Shown here: piece by piece, positions 25,001-38,113 of the stretch | How positions within the stretch are numbered: the first letter of the stretch is position 1 | Layout of the letters: each line of letters starts with the position of its first letter | Assembly (NCBI GenBank): GCA_920105805.1 | Contig: CAKKTI010000001.1 | Location: 1 to 64,000, forward strand | Direction of reading: 5' to 3' | DNA: 64,000 nt | DNA from: Condylostoma magnum | Lineage: Eukaryota; Ciliophora; Heterotrichea; Heterotrichida; Condylostomatidae | Program-made: the position numbers and the translations under genes | The notes under the pieces: model-generated | Seen by the model: only the letters and a program-made list of their open reading frames with translations | Told to the model about the DNA's origin: nothing | Database searches by the model: none

Positions 25001-25586
25001 ATAGTTTTATTTTGATTTTACACCTTCAGTAACATTTATATAGATATTTTAAACTGATTCAGATCTATGAGAAAGCAATTTGACGGGGTATCATGTTGAT
25101 TCAAATGATAATCCTGGAATTGGTAGCAGTTACTTAATTGAAGAGTAAGTTGTAATTAGGTTATCTTCTACTGCTAATTTAAGATTTTAGATGAATTTGA
25201 GAAAGGATAATGTGTGTTTAGTAACTAGAAGGAATAATAAATAGACCTTACTTTTGTTACTTAGTAGTATTTTAGGGTCCGTATTTGGTGTTCTTGGTCT
25301 TTATGGACAAATTCTTGGAAAGGTTGAAGAAAATTTAGAAAATTGGTCTATAAGCATCAATAATAAGAAAAAATAGTATAAATAAGTGAAAAAAGTAAAA
25401 TAAATAAATCACAACTTTTACAATTCTACTAAAGATTAATATGAAAAGGAATTGATTAAAACATAGGGTTCTCAGTTATCATTTAACGAAACATATTACC
25501 AAACCACTTAGTTAGTTCTAACTGTTTACTTATAAACTAACCTTACAAATAATAACATTCAACCTTTACCTAACTATGCAAAGTAA
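22065..25586 (+). CDS. Large kelch-repeat receptor with Cys-rich GCC2/GCC3-like region and membrane helices
   Basis: About 1173 codons without a needed intron. A signal peptide starts it (MCILKVFLLTYCNALQ). Kelch repeats follow over residues 40-620, with GG doublets and spaced Trp, many encoded by TGA (for example LYLFGGQ, IIYGGWND, YIFGGQM). A Cys-rich stretch near residues 650-730 (CDICMPGTYNDQLGG, CPIGRFQDQQGS) resembles ephrin-receptor/GCC2-GCC3 modules. A membrane helix near 760-785, another near 810-835 and one near 1060 follow. The product is probably a surface protein sensing external ligands. The stop is TAA 25584-25586, or TGA at 25599-25601, overlapping the convergent PA200 gene by about 13 bp. 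Confidence 0.82.
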
Positions 25587-28500
25587 TAATAATTTCCCTG
25601 AAATTGCTCGATAATCTCTCTTTAGTCTTCAGTGAACATATCCTTAAAGTACTCAAACTCTGTCCATTACGACCGATGAGTTTTCCAAAATGACGACATA
25701 GTCTTTGAGACTATATAGCTTTACTTTCTGTTTACCAGTGAAAATCGACAATATAAGTATAGAATATCAGGCATCCAATTTGGTATGTTATATGGAAATG
25801 CATCTATTGCAGCACTAATACCATAAAGTCCTATCAACATTTTATCATTTTCTAAGTACTTTACATATCTATTTAATGCCTTTTGCCTTAATTCATCAGT
25901 AGTCAATCTAAAATAAACAGCTAATAGTTCTCTAATAGTCTAGTTAATTTGCTTATTATCCATCTATATAAGCTTTTCAATCAGTTTTATATCAATCTAG
26001 CAATCAAATTAGTTATAAAATCACGAGATTTACAAGAACTCTAAGCAATTTGCAATAACATAGTACTTCCCTGATTCCTATGCCTTATCTACCAGAACTC
26101 TCATAAGCTACTGGAAAAAATCAGGGGAATAATCTAATACAGATGCAAATTAAAGCAATCTTTTGGCCAAACTAGTAACATTGACATCATCACACTCTAA
26201 TCACTCTACTATTTTATGAATAACCGGCTGGAAAAAAGCTTGTCCTGAATACAGTTAAGCATTGGCATCAATAGTTAGAATGACCATAACAATTGCAAGC
26301 TATTTCATTTCTGAGGATTCGTATTGTTGTAGATTTAAGAGCAATTACTCTATAGGCTTATAAATTGATATAAAAGTACCATCGGAAATCTATGTATATG
26401 AAAATAACCCAGTACCATTGTTTTCATCAGATATATGAAACTCTAAATGAGCTATAACTGATATAAGCAAAGCAACTTGATTTCTAAGTCCCTCCGAGCT
26501 GTCCCTAGGAACCTAAGCAAACCATTAGCAAATTAACTCAGAAACTTTCCCCAATTTCCATCCCCATGATCCAAGTAATAAAGGAGTTAATAGCCTTATG
26601 TGTTTTATTTAACTCACAGTTTATTTGCTTTATAAAGGATTCCATATAATTGATTACAAAAGCCAGTCAACCTACTCAGGGGATCTTCTATGACAAATCT
26701 GTATAAGAGCACTGCTCCAAATCTCTGAAAAATCTAATTGGTACTTCTTTATAAATTTAGTAAAGCAATCCTTACTCTACTACTGCCATTTAAAGCTCTC
26801 TCATCTACAACTACCTCTGATAACTCCTGATATCACCTCTGCCAAAACTGCCTGATTTTCCTTGTCGTCCTTGTCACATTCTTAAATCACCTTTTCAACT
26901 AATAAGCTAACTCCTTCTTCTCCATACACCTCCGCAAGTCCTTAGTAGAAGTTAGCTCTTTCTATTTCAAATATATCAGATTGCCAGTCTCTGCTGTTGT
27001 AATGGCTGTTTATGGGAAATAGAAGAACTTTAAACACCTCACTAATCGAGTTAATTACTTATGTTTTCTCTGTAGAATTAGTATATTGTGCCATACTTCT
27101 CAAAGGATTCCCTAGATCTTAATCATCATCCCATAAATGATCTACTAATGCAAATTTGATGAAATTCTGGATAAATTGTTCATCTTTAAGCTGCTCTAAC
27201 AGTTTATCCTAACCTTAGAAATTGCTTATTTTGTATGATTTTACCTTATAACTAGAATTACTTCATCCATATGATAAGTAACTATCAAATTCCTAGTGTT
27301 CTTGGTTTCCTGGAACGTATAGTTCTTTATTGAGATATCTTTAGTCATCATTGAACTACTAAGGAGTTATTTCTTTGTACTCTGCTGGATCTATAGCTAG
27401 TTTTTTAATTCAAACTAAACACATACCTATAACTACTATTGTTATTTGCCTTACTAGAGGGTGGTCATCTAGTAAAAAGGCGTATAAATGGTTAATAATC
27501 AATTAAGCGTCTTCTATAAAGGAGCTATTTCCGCAGTATATCATAATCAAACTTAAGTAGTATAGCTTATAGCGCCAGTTACACGTTTGTATGTTCTAGC
27601 AAAGTCTTTCTAATACCTCTCTGCATTAAACCGTGTGCTAAAATACGCCGTTTTTAACTTTTACTATAGGCTGAATTCCTGCTAGAAGTAAGCAAAAAGC
27701 ATTGTATAAATTTTGTTATATTTCATTATCAGCAACTGGGTAAAAGATTTCTAATAAAGTAATTGTGATTCTGAGTAATTCTAAAGGTTCATCATTGTAT
27801 AAATCAAGTACGAATCTATTAAAAAGAAGCTATAGTATTCCAGTGATTTAATCCCTATTCGACTCTATATTATCTTCAGCTACTAAGCTTCTCAACTGAC
27901 TCAATGCATACTCTGTCATACTGAAAACAAATTCTTTACTATTAGTAAAATGGTGCATTAAAGCGGCAGTAAGATACACATGAGCGTCATTTCGTACTGA
28001 GGATAGTTTATGGTGGCCTAGTCTTATAAGACATAGCAACATTTCATTGTATTCTTATGTTATTTCTTACTGTATAGAATCCAGACTAACTCTCATCTAA
28101 TGTTAGGTAAGGGTTCTCACTATACCCATTAGTCTCGAATTTTCAAGATTCCATAAGTTCCTAGGAACTGTAGGGTCTTAATATGTCTTTTACATTTAAT
28201 ATAATTCATTTTTAGCAGTTTTACTAGCAAGGAAAGATTCCCCACATTTTGTGACAGCTGTGTATATTAATTTGCTTATTTGTAATAGTAATTTATAACT
28301 TGTTTATACATAATCATTCTATAAAAGCTCTTTTGCCATTTGTAGTATTTGGCTTCTAATATTCTTCATTCTTTCATTAAAAACTACTGAATTATTTATT
28401 GGAAGAAACCCTCTGGATGTGTCATGAGTGTTGTTTAGTGGAATTAAATTACATACTGATTTCAGAACATTTTTTACGATTTTGATATTCTTATACAGTA

Positions 28501-30742
28501 AATCTGGTTAATTTTCATCGATTATCTAAGAATAACTTTAAAAGTACTTATCAAATAACTGTAAAGCTAATTCTATGTGTTAAGGCTAAGGAATATACCA
28601 ATCAATCTCTCAGTTATTATCCTACTTAAAGTATTTTATCCCTCCTCTTACCTCTAATGTCTCCTCACAGCTAGGATATGTGGGGAAATATTCTAAAATT
28701 TAGATATTACACAGAGTGTAGATAGTAATACTAGCTAACTTTGCTCCTAATGTATACAAATTTTCATCATCCTGGGAAAGTAAAGTATCTATCAGTAATT
28801 ATATCTAATCACTTATTTCCATCACAGTGCAATTAATATCAGCCAGAATTTTCGTTGTTATAGTTCCAAGTCATTCAACCTCCTAATTTTTATAGCCTTT
28901 AAATTAACATAAGGTTTGAATCCTACTTGTAACTCTTTCAATAAATTGCTTTGCACGGTCCTTTTTCCTGATAAGAAGAATTGATCCTACATTAGAAAGC
29001 TCATCAATAGCGTTCATTAAAACATTTGTAAAGATTGTCTCAATATAATAGTCAATTCAGGCATCCATGATTTAATCTGAAACACTGTATACTATTGCAT
29101 GAAGGCACCATCCTAGGTTATTACTAATACCGTTATTTCCTTACTGTAATTTTGATTTGATTTTTGCCATTTCTGTGTCTTTCTCTATATTCTTATCTTC
29201 CATATTGCTTAAAATTTGTAAAAGCAATTCAAAGAATTGCAAACTTTGTTAGTATAAAAGATTCATGAAACTATGTTCTTCATTTTGTTAGATTTTAATG
29301 AAACATGAAATTTAGCATAAAATACACAAAATTACGCCTGATTTATCAAGATCAGATACAGATAATTCAGAGTTTAAGATCGGAATGTACTAGGATAGTT
29401 CTTATAAGCCCTAAGGACGCTTTTCTGAGTCAATTAAAAGCCTTGTAATCCTCAATAAAATAGTAAGAGGTAGTGTATGAGACATATTCATATTCCCTAA
29501 AAAATTGTCTACTATATTAAGCGTGAAAGGAACCATTTTATCAGGTGAAAGATAGCAAAGATTTTAAAGAATTCCTGAAATTGTTTACTTGTATGAGTAA
29601 TTATGGATTATCATATTAATTGATGGAGTTATTATTTCAATAAGTCTTTCTATTATATGTTAGGGTAAATGTTATGATTGATCTTTTATGAATCTTTATT
29701 CCATTTGCTTACGGGAGCATAAATAGCTTACAAAGCCATACAGAAAGTCTACTATTGTTGCATTTGGCTTGTTTATTGGATGGAAGTATGTATGTAAGTT
29801 ATTAAATAGTTATTCAATTTACTGTATAAGTAACTATGAATCACCTCGCAGCATGTATACAATTCACTTTGCCATATCATAGCTTAGTTTCCTTCTACCA
29901 TTTCCTAAAAAATTGTACCCATGTGGTTAAAAAGAATTAGTTTTAATGCAAGAGTAATTCGAGGTAATTAATCTAAATCTCTTTAAGAATCTTTTGAAAA
30001 TAAGAATAATCCACTATCCCCAATCATAGTCTAAATGATACTTGGCAGTAATTGCGAAAAAATTAACAAATAACTCATTGTATCTTTTATTGTTAATCCT
30101 CCACTGCCACATATCCATCAACTAGGGAATTCAGCTAATATCAGTGTCCCATTTATTTGGTAGTAATGTTAGTATATATCCGACCCCTTTATATATGGTA
30201 TAAGCCATCGGGCATAGTAAATTACCAAACTCCTGCATGAGCTCTTAGAAAACATCACCTTTATAAAACTATCGCATTTTGCACATAAAGTTATTGATGA
30301 TTTTAAGGCAATTAGTTGATTGCTTAGAAATCATATTACTCCTCCTATAAGGTTAGCCAGCAATCAGTTCAAAATACTTGAATCCTACCTTCCAATCAAC
30401 CTCAAATTGCAAAAAGTATCTATAAGTAATTAGATTAACCATAGTTTGCATAATTTTGCAGAGTTAAGTTAAGGACATTTCGAAATAAAGCAGACAATCA
30501 TAGAGTATCTGCAGTAAGCTTTGCCTAAACTTATCATCAATTTTGTGCATCTAAACCAATCTATTCAGGGCTGGTATATGAAAATCAGTGATTTTATTGA
30601 TCTCTTAGGCATTTAAACTTTCTCTGAAATTTTTAAGGACTATCTCTTTCAGTTCAATACCCTCCTTAGATACATTTTCCCTATAAGAAGGTGGAAGATT
30701 CAAATTGCTCAAAGTAATAATATCAACAACCTTCGATGACAT
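25574..30742 (-). CDS. PSME4: Proteasome activator PA200/BLM10
   Basis: 1722 codons, near the usual 1840 of PA200. It forms a HEAT-repeat dome on the 20S proteasome and opens its gate. The N-terminal region has the family segment around IPQLMDMWQWRINNKRYNE. The C-terminus (FWKTHRSQWTEFEYF... then QGNYYYFA) matches the end of PA200, whose last three residues insert into the 20S alpha-ring pocket. That aromatic-aromatic-Ala end sits directly before TAG 25574-25576, which argues strongly that TAG is the stop; read through, four residues would be added before a TGA. The penultimate residue is Phe where Tyr is usual. It is divergent from the exchanger gene with 38 bp between starts. Confidence 0.88.
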
Positions 30743-30780
30743 TTATAACAGATCTACCTAAATTTCCTTATAAAATTGAT

Positions 30781-33135
30781 ATGGAAACTGTAGTTTTCTC
30801 GGTACTTTTAATTTTTGCGAAATCTGAACAGTGTATAGGTGATACCTTTCTACCAGTAATTCCAGGAGAGGACAACTGAAACAAGCTCTCACGTGCTATT
30901 ATATACTTGTATCTTCTACTTAGCCTTGGCATGGTGTATATGTTTCTTGGGATTTCAATAGCTGCTGATAAGTTTATGGAAGCTATAGGTGTAATAACGT
31001 CTAAAACTAAGTAGGTGTGAATAAACAACGTAAATTCTAACTAGGATTAAGTTGAGTACAAAGTTTGAAATGAAACTGTTGCAAATTTGACACTAATGGC
31101 TTTAGGGAGTTCTGCTCCTGAGATTCTTTTGTCCTTGATAGAAACTGTTTCTTTAGGATTTGAAGCTGGGGAGCTAGGACCCGGTACAATAGTAGGCTCT
31201 GCTGCTTTTAATCTGCATATAATAATTGCTATATGTGTTGCTGCGATTCCTGAGTTAAATAAAGAAAATCCTCAGGAGGAATCTGGAATGAGAACAGTGT
31301 ATGAGTTTGGGGTGTTTTTAATTACCTCAGGGGCTAGTCTTATAGCCTATTTATGATTATTTTTAGTTTTAGTTGTTATTTCCGAGGATGAAATAGAGTT
31401 ATGAGAAGCTATTGTCACTTTTTTAATGTTCCCTGTACTTGTATTGCTTTCGTATTGTTAGGATAAAAACTGATTTAAGTAGAAGGTGGGTATTGAGGAT
31501 AGCACTCAGGATGATTAAGTAGACGTAACACGGATTCTATCAGCTATGATTAAGAAGAGTAATAAGATAGATCATTAATAGCTAGAAACAGTCGCAAGGG
31601 CTTAGAATTAGAAAAAAGTTGCTACTAATCACTTAATATACAGATTAAACTAAAATAGAGTCATAAACGGAGGGAAAAAGCTGATATTTTTCGACTAATT
31701 AGAGGAAGCTTCCAAAAAAGTGTAATAGATTTGTATAGGATTCGAAAGCAATAAGTATTCAATACTAGAAAGTGCTGGTAAGCTACAGATCAATGTGGTT
31801 AGATTAGGTTGTTTAGAATAAGAGGTATCAGTTGACTACTAAACTAAGGAAGGCACAGCTATAAAAGATAAGGATTACGAGCATTAATCAGGTGTACTGC
31901 ATTTCGCACCCTTTGAAACCTAAAAACATATAGAGATCGATATCATTGACGATTAAGAATATGAGCCAAACAGCAGATTCCGTGTAATTCTATCAAATGC
32001 TTAATGTGATCAATACCAAGTGGAACTTTCTCCAAATGTAACCGAAGTAGAAATAATAGACGATGATTATCCTGGAACCTTTTAATTTGCTCAGCCTAAC
32101 TTCGCAGCTACTATAGAAGACAGTTTATTAGAAATAAAAGTAGTGAGAACTCATGGAAGCACAGGTGATGTTAATCTGTATTACAAAATCGACCCACGAG
32201 AGGCTGTGTAAGACAAGGACTTTGCTGTGGAGAATTCAGAGTAGAAGATAAGCTTTCTGCATGGGTAATTGGAATAATCGTTTAATATAAAAGTCCTGCC
32301 TGAGGCAAGACTAGACGAAGAAATCACCTTTGCTATAGAACTAACACAGCCAGACACAACTGGTGCCCGGTTAGGACGTATTTAAATAACAAATGTAACT
32401 TTAACCCGAGATGAGGAATTCAAGAAAATGGTTGATGAATTTGCTAGAATACTAAATGACTCAAAAGGCCAGATAATAGTTGGCACACACAGTTGAAAAG
32501 AGTAAATTCTTAATGCAATTCAATTTGAAGAAAACTCCTCTAATTTAGACTATTTTCTCCATGTGCTAAGCTTCTACTGGAAAGTGATTCTATCATGTGT
32601 ACCTCCCACTCACTACTGTGGAGGCTGGCTTTCCTTTTTCGTATCATTAGGCTTTGTGGGTGTAATGACTGCAATTGTTGGGGATTTGGCCGGTATGTTT
32701 GGCTGTGTTATAGGCTTAAAGAAATCCGTAACAGCGATTACACTTGTAGCATTAGGCACATCCCTTCCTGATACATTTGCTAGTAAAACTGCAGCAGTAT
32801 AGGAGAAGTATGCAGATGCAGCAGTTGGCAATGTTACTGGATCTAATAGTGTGAATGTGTTCCTAGGGCTAGGAACTCCCTGGCTGCTTGCTTCTATATA
32901 TCACACGGTTAATGGGTCTACATATGAAGTACCAGCTGGGGATTTGGCTTTTGGAGTAGCTGTGTATTTAGTTACTGCTGTTATTACTCTAGGAGTGCTG
33001 ATTATTAAAAGATATAAAGCAGGAGGGGAGTTAGGAGGTAAGAGTTGCTCGAAATATGCAACTGCATCACTATTTACAACACTTTGATTTGTATATGTAC
33101 TTTTGTCATCATTAAAAGCATATGGAGTTGTTTAG
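30781..33135 (+). CDS. Na+/Ca2+ exchanger (NCX family)
   Basis: 784 codons. NCX exports Ca2+ in exchange for Na+ across the plasma membrane. The N-terminus is hydrophobic and may be a signal sequence. The alpha-1 repeat, [17 protein letters not shown], is near residue 105, followed by [11 protein letters not shown] large cytosolic loop has two Calx-beta domains ([37 protein letters not shown]). The alpha-2 repeat, [18 protein letters not shown] then [16 protein letters not shown], is near residues 654-700, and further helices follow. Several Trp are TGA. The stop is TAG 33133-33135, or TAG 33163 or TAA 33181; no TGA follows in frame for more than 300 bp. Metazoan-type NCX with two Calx-beta domains is notable in a protist. 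Confidence 0.92.
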
Positions 33136-33202
33136 TTTTGTAAAATTATTTCATGTTATGAGTAGTGTAAAGGATATAAATAATAAATAATTACTATATT
33201 GT

Positions 33203-34726
33203 CTAAGCCTCTGCAGGAGCCTCTTCGGTATCAGCCTCAACAACTTCTTCTTCAATTGGATTAACTTCTTCGTTAGTTTCCAGGAAATCTTCTATAATTT
33301 AGTTATTATATGTTGCTGAATCGGCAGGATTAGCATCGTGAGGTGGTCCAAAATTATACTCTCCTATAGAATGGGCTAGTCCTTCAAACCAATTTAGAAT
33401 TTCCTAGTAATTTGATACCGCTTGATTAGCATTGGCCTCAGCTAGATTATAAGAGTCTCCTATATATTCTAAAACTCCTTCCTCATTAGCAGCCTCTTCG
33501 GCCATTGACACCTCCTCTACAGTGAATTCTTCACCTAGCATTTCTTATAGTTATTCAGCCAATTCATCTCCACCATTAGCCACAACTGGGTCAGTATAGG
33601 GAGATCCAGTTCCGTAAGTATTGGTCAGTGTGGAGTTTTGTAATATTTCTTAGAATAAATTAGATAATTGATCATCTGTAAATTGAACCAAAGAAGGTTC
33701 AGCTGGCTCAAGGGTTGTCATGGGAACGTCAATTGGTCTTATGTTCTCAAACCAGCCAGGGGTGTCTCTTACGTCGTTGAAAGGAATTCTAAGAGCCATT
33801 GTTTATGGACCTGTTCGGTAAGATGCTAGTTAACCTGCTGATTAACTTGGGCTTGAGGTATAGGGAGGAAGGTGAGGGTCATCGTTTCCTCCCGGGGGTT
33901 AGTAATCTATTATTAGGGTTCCTCTCTCGTCAAATTCTGTACGGGGGAAAGAGTTAGCACGGGGAGGGAGACCGTATTAAACACCTTCTTCTATTGCTGG
34001 GGGACGAGGATCCCCAGATTAGTCGGCCTCTTGAGGAGGTGCTTATTCCTCAGCAGGTGGAGTTTGTTCTTCAGCAGGAGGTGCTTACTCTTCAGCAGGA
34101 GGTGCTTATTCTTCTGCAGGTGGAGTTTATTCCTCAGCAGGTGGTGCTTATTCTTCGGCAGGTGGTGCTTATTCCTCAGCAGGTGGTGCTTATTCTTCTG
34201 CAGGTGGAGTTTATTCTTCTGCAGGTGGTGCTTATTCTTCGGCAGGTGGTGCTTATTCTTCTGCAGGTGGAGTTTATTCTTCTGCAGGTGGTGCTTATTC
34301 CTCAGCAGGTGGTGCTTATTCCTCAGCAGGTGGTGCTTATTCCTCAGCAGGAGGTGCTTATTCTTCTGCAGGTGGTGCTTATTCTTCGGCAGGTGGTGCT
34401 TATTCTTCGGCAGGTGGTGCTTATTCCTCAGCAGGTGGTGCTTATTCCTCAGCAGGTGGTGCTTATTCCTCAGCAGGTGGTGCTTATTCCTCAGCAGGTG
34501 GTGCTTATTCTTCAGCAGGTGGTGCTTATTCCTCAGCAGGTGGTGCTTATTCCTCAGCAGGTGGAGTTTATTCCTCAGCAGGTGGTGCTTATTCCTCTGC
34601 AGGTTATTATTAATCGTTTTGTCCTTATTGCAAAAATGATTAAGAGAAATTTGGCTTAGGTTATGTTCGTAGTTATGTTGATTAAGCTAATAAGACTAAA
34701 GAGATAAGTATTATTCCTATTCTCAT
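33203..34726 (-). CDS. Secreted Pro/Glu/Gln-rich heptad-repeat protein
   Basis: 507 codons. A clear signal peptide starts it (MRIGIILISLVLLAQS). Next comes a short linker, then about 26 tandem copies of the seven-residue unit EEQAPPA (sometimes EEQTPPA), then an acidic, largely disordered C-terminal region of about 280 residues with a possible helical part (NQAVSNYQEILNWFEGLAH). It ends EEAPAEA before TAG 33203-33205. Gln in the repeat is written TAA in all but one unit. Likely extracellular or a secretory-granule/cortex component; no family is recognised. Plus-strand ORFs over the repeat are antisense artefacts. Confidence 0.85.
34051..34596 (-). repeat. 21-bp tandem repeat, about 26 copies
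   Basis: A 21-base unit repeated head to tail with small third-position variants, encoding EEQAPPA/EEQTPPA on the minus strand. It is much richer in GC than the flanks and is likely to vary in copy number between alleles. Confidence 0.95.
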
Positions 34727-35350
34727 ATTTTTGTTGTAAACATTTTTATCTTTTTTAAATACAATTAGCCGTTTTAAGCGATATAAAATAAGCAGAATAG
34801 ATTATAAAACTGAAATGGAAACAAAGTAGAATGCATTTAAGTAACAATAACTTGAGGCAGTTAAATTGAGAAGCATTCTAATTTGTATAAAACTTACTTT
34901 TATTTAATAATATAATGCTTGTTTTATGCTGAATTATTTACAAATAGAGTGCAAAAGGCATACTACGTATAGTAATATAACGTTTAAGTACAAATCATGA
35001 CATATTTTCTAATATTAACATACTTTTATACTCTATTTAAATCTTAAAAATATTTATTTGATTATTAAATCAGTCTTACTATAAACAATAGTTAACAACT
35101 TGTACAGCTTAAAAGCAATTGTATTAAACTTATATTAATCTTTAGTTTGAATACTTATGTTTTGATAAGGCTTATGATTGTATGCTCCTAACGCATATTT
35201 CTAATATTGCTGACATTCTTTATATATAGGGAGTATTGTAATTAAGTGATTTTACTCTAATATAAGCAATATAGCTAATCCAATACATCTAAATAAAGTG
35301 GGTTTTGTTAATATATAAACTCAAAACACATATCTAATAACACTTTATTA
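34727..35350. other. Intergenic, no gene seen
   Basis: A 624-bp AT-rich spacer between two minus-strand genes. It holds the promoter of the secreted repeat protein and the 3' flank of the MORN protein. No coding or RNA signal is recognised. Confidence 0.5.
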
Positions 35351-38113
35351 CTAATTGTCAGCATTTTCAACTTCCGGAATAACATTTATATCTTCTTGTA
35401 TCATTTCTCGCATTTCTCTTAACTCTTTTTCTTTCTCTTCTCGTTTCTTATCTTCTCGTTTTTTTATTACCTATTATTTTTAAGACAATATTACTCGTTT
35501 AGACCTAGACAAAGGTTAAAACTTAGTCTTAGGAAGTCTTTGTGATGCATCTTCAGATTATCTAGAAATTGAGTGAATACTTGCTATTTCACTTGTTTAT
35601 TCCTCTTCTTCTTCCTTTTCTTCCTATTATAATTCATCTTGTTATTCTTCTGTAACTTTTTACTCTGTTGATGGCTCTGGAGCTAACCCAGCCATCAATT
35701 TCTCATCTATGAACTTCTTTACTCTTTGTTTTACTGTTTCTAACTCGTCTTGAGTATCATCACCTATAGGCTCAATTTTTAATGCTAATTATACCAGGAA
35801 TTCATAAAACTCGTACTCTGTATATTCACATCCAAGCAGTAGTATTAAATTTTACCCTAATTTTGTAGCTGTATAAGACTCATTAGAATCATGAAACTTT
35901 TCGAGTAATTCAATAACTTCAATCTGCTCAATATACTAAGGCACGATTCTAGACTCAACTAAAAACGCTAAAATTCCTTATGTGGAAATAGTAACATCTC
36001 TTTTCCCATTAAAAACTCCCCTTTACTTATTAGAATACTTTACAAAAATATCTTCCATTACAATGCTTTTCTAGTCTTATTGACTATCATATACATGACC
36101 AGATAAATCCTTATTTATAACATCTAATCCCTGTTCAATCATGATTTCCTCCTCTGGCGATTTGCAAGATCTTTTGCAAGCATTAGGTAGTATTTTCTCG
36201 TATATTAAATTATGCAGAGCAATTCCAATATTAGTTCTTGGCTTTTCAATAAAAACTTCTTCATCTCCAGCTTAAATTTTTTCATTCATTAGCCTCAACT
36301 TACCCCCATTGGCATATTTTAAGTATGCAACTCTTACTATAAGCTCGTAAAACTGTCTTAAGAGTATAGGCCTATCAGTACTATGAACCTCTTCTAGTTC
36401 TAATTCAGCCAGTTATTCTTCTTCCTCCTCAGCACTTGATATCTCTTCATCATCATCTTTTTGGGTTATATTAGAGATGTCTAAAGTCAGCCCTATTGCA
36501 GGAGTGTACGGCCTTGAGGGCTTGCTATAACTTTACTCTTCCTCTCCTGGAATTTCATTAGAAGTTATCTTAAATAAGTTTTTCCTTCCTTGTAGAAATA
36601 TACGATTAACTTGGGAAATAGTGACTCTATGTGACAGTATATTACAATCTCTTAAAAACCTCCAAAATTAACGAGTTGTCATAGTAAACGTTTCCTCTCT
36701 TTCAATAGCTTCTACTTTCTAGCTGTATGTATTGTAAATATTCTTTAGATTTGAGTTAAACTTCAACAGAAGTTTTTAAGTTTCTTTATTTGCCCTATCT
36801 TCATCCATTTCCATTTCAGTTATATCAGAAATATCAATCATGGATATAAACGGATTAACCTCTACTTACTTTTTCGCCCTTCTGGTAGAAAAAGCAGCAG
36901 CTGCCTTTTATTACGCCTCTTACTCTGCAACAGCCTATTTCTTCCCTCTAGGCTATTTTCCTGCTCTTTACGGCTAAACAACATCTTCTTATACCTCCAC
37001 TTTCCCAGATAAAGTTCTGTTTTTCATATGATCCCTATCAAAATCTCCTTCGTACACTGTTCCATCTTCAAAAGTCATCTTTCCGGTTCCATGCTTTAAG
37101 TTTTCATACCAATACCCTTCATACTTGCTTCCATTGGCATAATAAAACACACCGTATCCATGTCTTTTTCCATAGGCCCACTGTCCCACATACCTATTCC
37201 TCAGCTACTTATTTCCTTTATTATCCATCCACATATGCACTCCGAATCCATGAGGCAGGCCATCCTTCCAGTCCCCAGTATATTTCTCATTGGTAGAGTT
37301 CCAGTACATGGTCCCATTTCCATTCTGCTTATCCTATGCAAAATTTCCTTCAAATATATTACCAGATGCATATTTCAATACACCATACCCTTACTTCTTA
37401 TCCCTTACCCAGTATCCTTCATAACTCTAACCATTAGGATGCATCATTTTCCCGTACCCCTCCCTCAATCCTTCCCTTCACTCCCCAGTATAATTAGTAC
37501 CATCAGAAAATTCTAATTATCCCTCCCCGTTCCTCAGCCCTCTCTTCACCTCCCCAGTATAACTACAGTCTTCCCATTAATAAATTCCATCTCCCTCAAT
37601 CTCAGAATTTCTAAAAGTCCCTGTAAACTTCCAACCCTTTCCCTCTAAACTTCCTCGCCCATGTAGAAAATTAAACGCCATTTCTCCATTATAACTCATA
37701 CCGTTTTTAAATTTAGCTTATCCTCTTCCAAAGCACATTTTATGACTTAAAATTCCAGGATTCTATTCTACCTTTTCAAAACGGAAGTTTTTAGAGGGTT
37801 TAGGCCGGGCCATTAGCTCTGCCTCCTCGTCATATCGGAAACTGTCGTAGTAGTTGGCTGCATTGTCCCATAACTCAATGAATTACCCATCCCAGTCTTA
37901 TAGAACGTGTCTATTGAAGAGGTGGCTTGGAAGGTAGCTGGAGTGGCGCTTTGTCGGGATGTTAGGGTCTTTGTATTCAATCTCTTCTGTTGTAAGAGGG
38001 TAACCGTCTCCTGATTTTGATGTATTTGGCTCGTAGTAATCGTCCATAACGTTTATTATTAAAAGTGGATTATTGGGAAGAGGGATTGTGAAATGTAAAA
38101 ATTGATTAGTCAT
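35351..38113 (-). CDS. MORN-repeat radial spoke protein (RSPH10B-like)
   Basis: 920 codons starting [18 protein letters not shown]. About ten MORN repeats lie at residues 110-375 (YNGEMAFNFLHGRGSLEG, YEGYWVRDKKQGYGVLKY, YEGYWYENLKHGTGKMTF). A C-terminal region follows with RQFWRFLRDCNILSHRVTIS, as in RSPH10B-type proteins. An acidic stretch and a basic coiled-coil tail end NVIPEVENADN before TAG 35351-35353. The role is radial-spoke head assembly in motile cilia, by family. The start overlaps the kinase-RING frame's TGA as ATGA. Confidence 0.82.
38110..38113 (-). other. ATGA stop/start overlap, kinase-RING gene into MORN gene
   Basis: The first terminal TGA of the kinase-RING frame shares ATGA with the MORN gene start. 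In-frame TAG codons lie 7 and 4 codons earlier. Confidence 0.75.

Noticed and set aside
33994-34659. Two long plus-strand ORFs (221 and 202 codons) of repeated Leu/Gln or Cys/Arg/Trp units
   Set aside because: They are antisense of the 21-bp repeat array. The minus frame joins a signal peptide and a unique acidic C-terminus and is the real gene.
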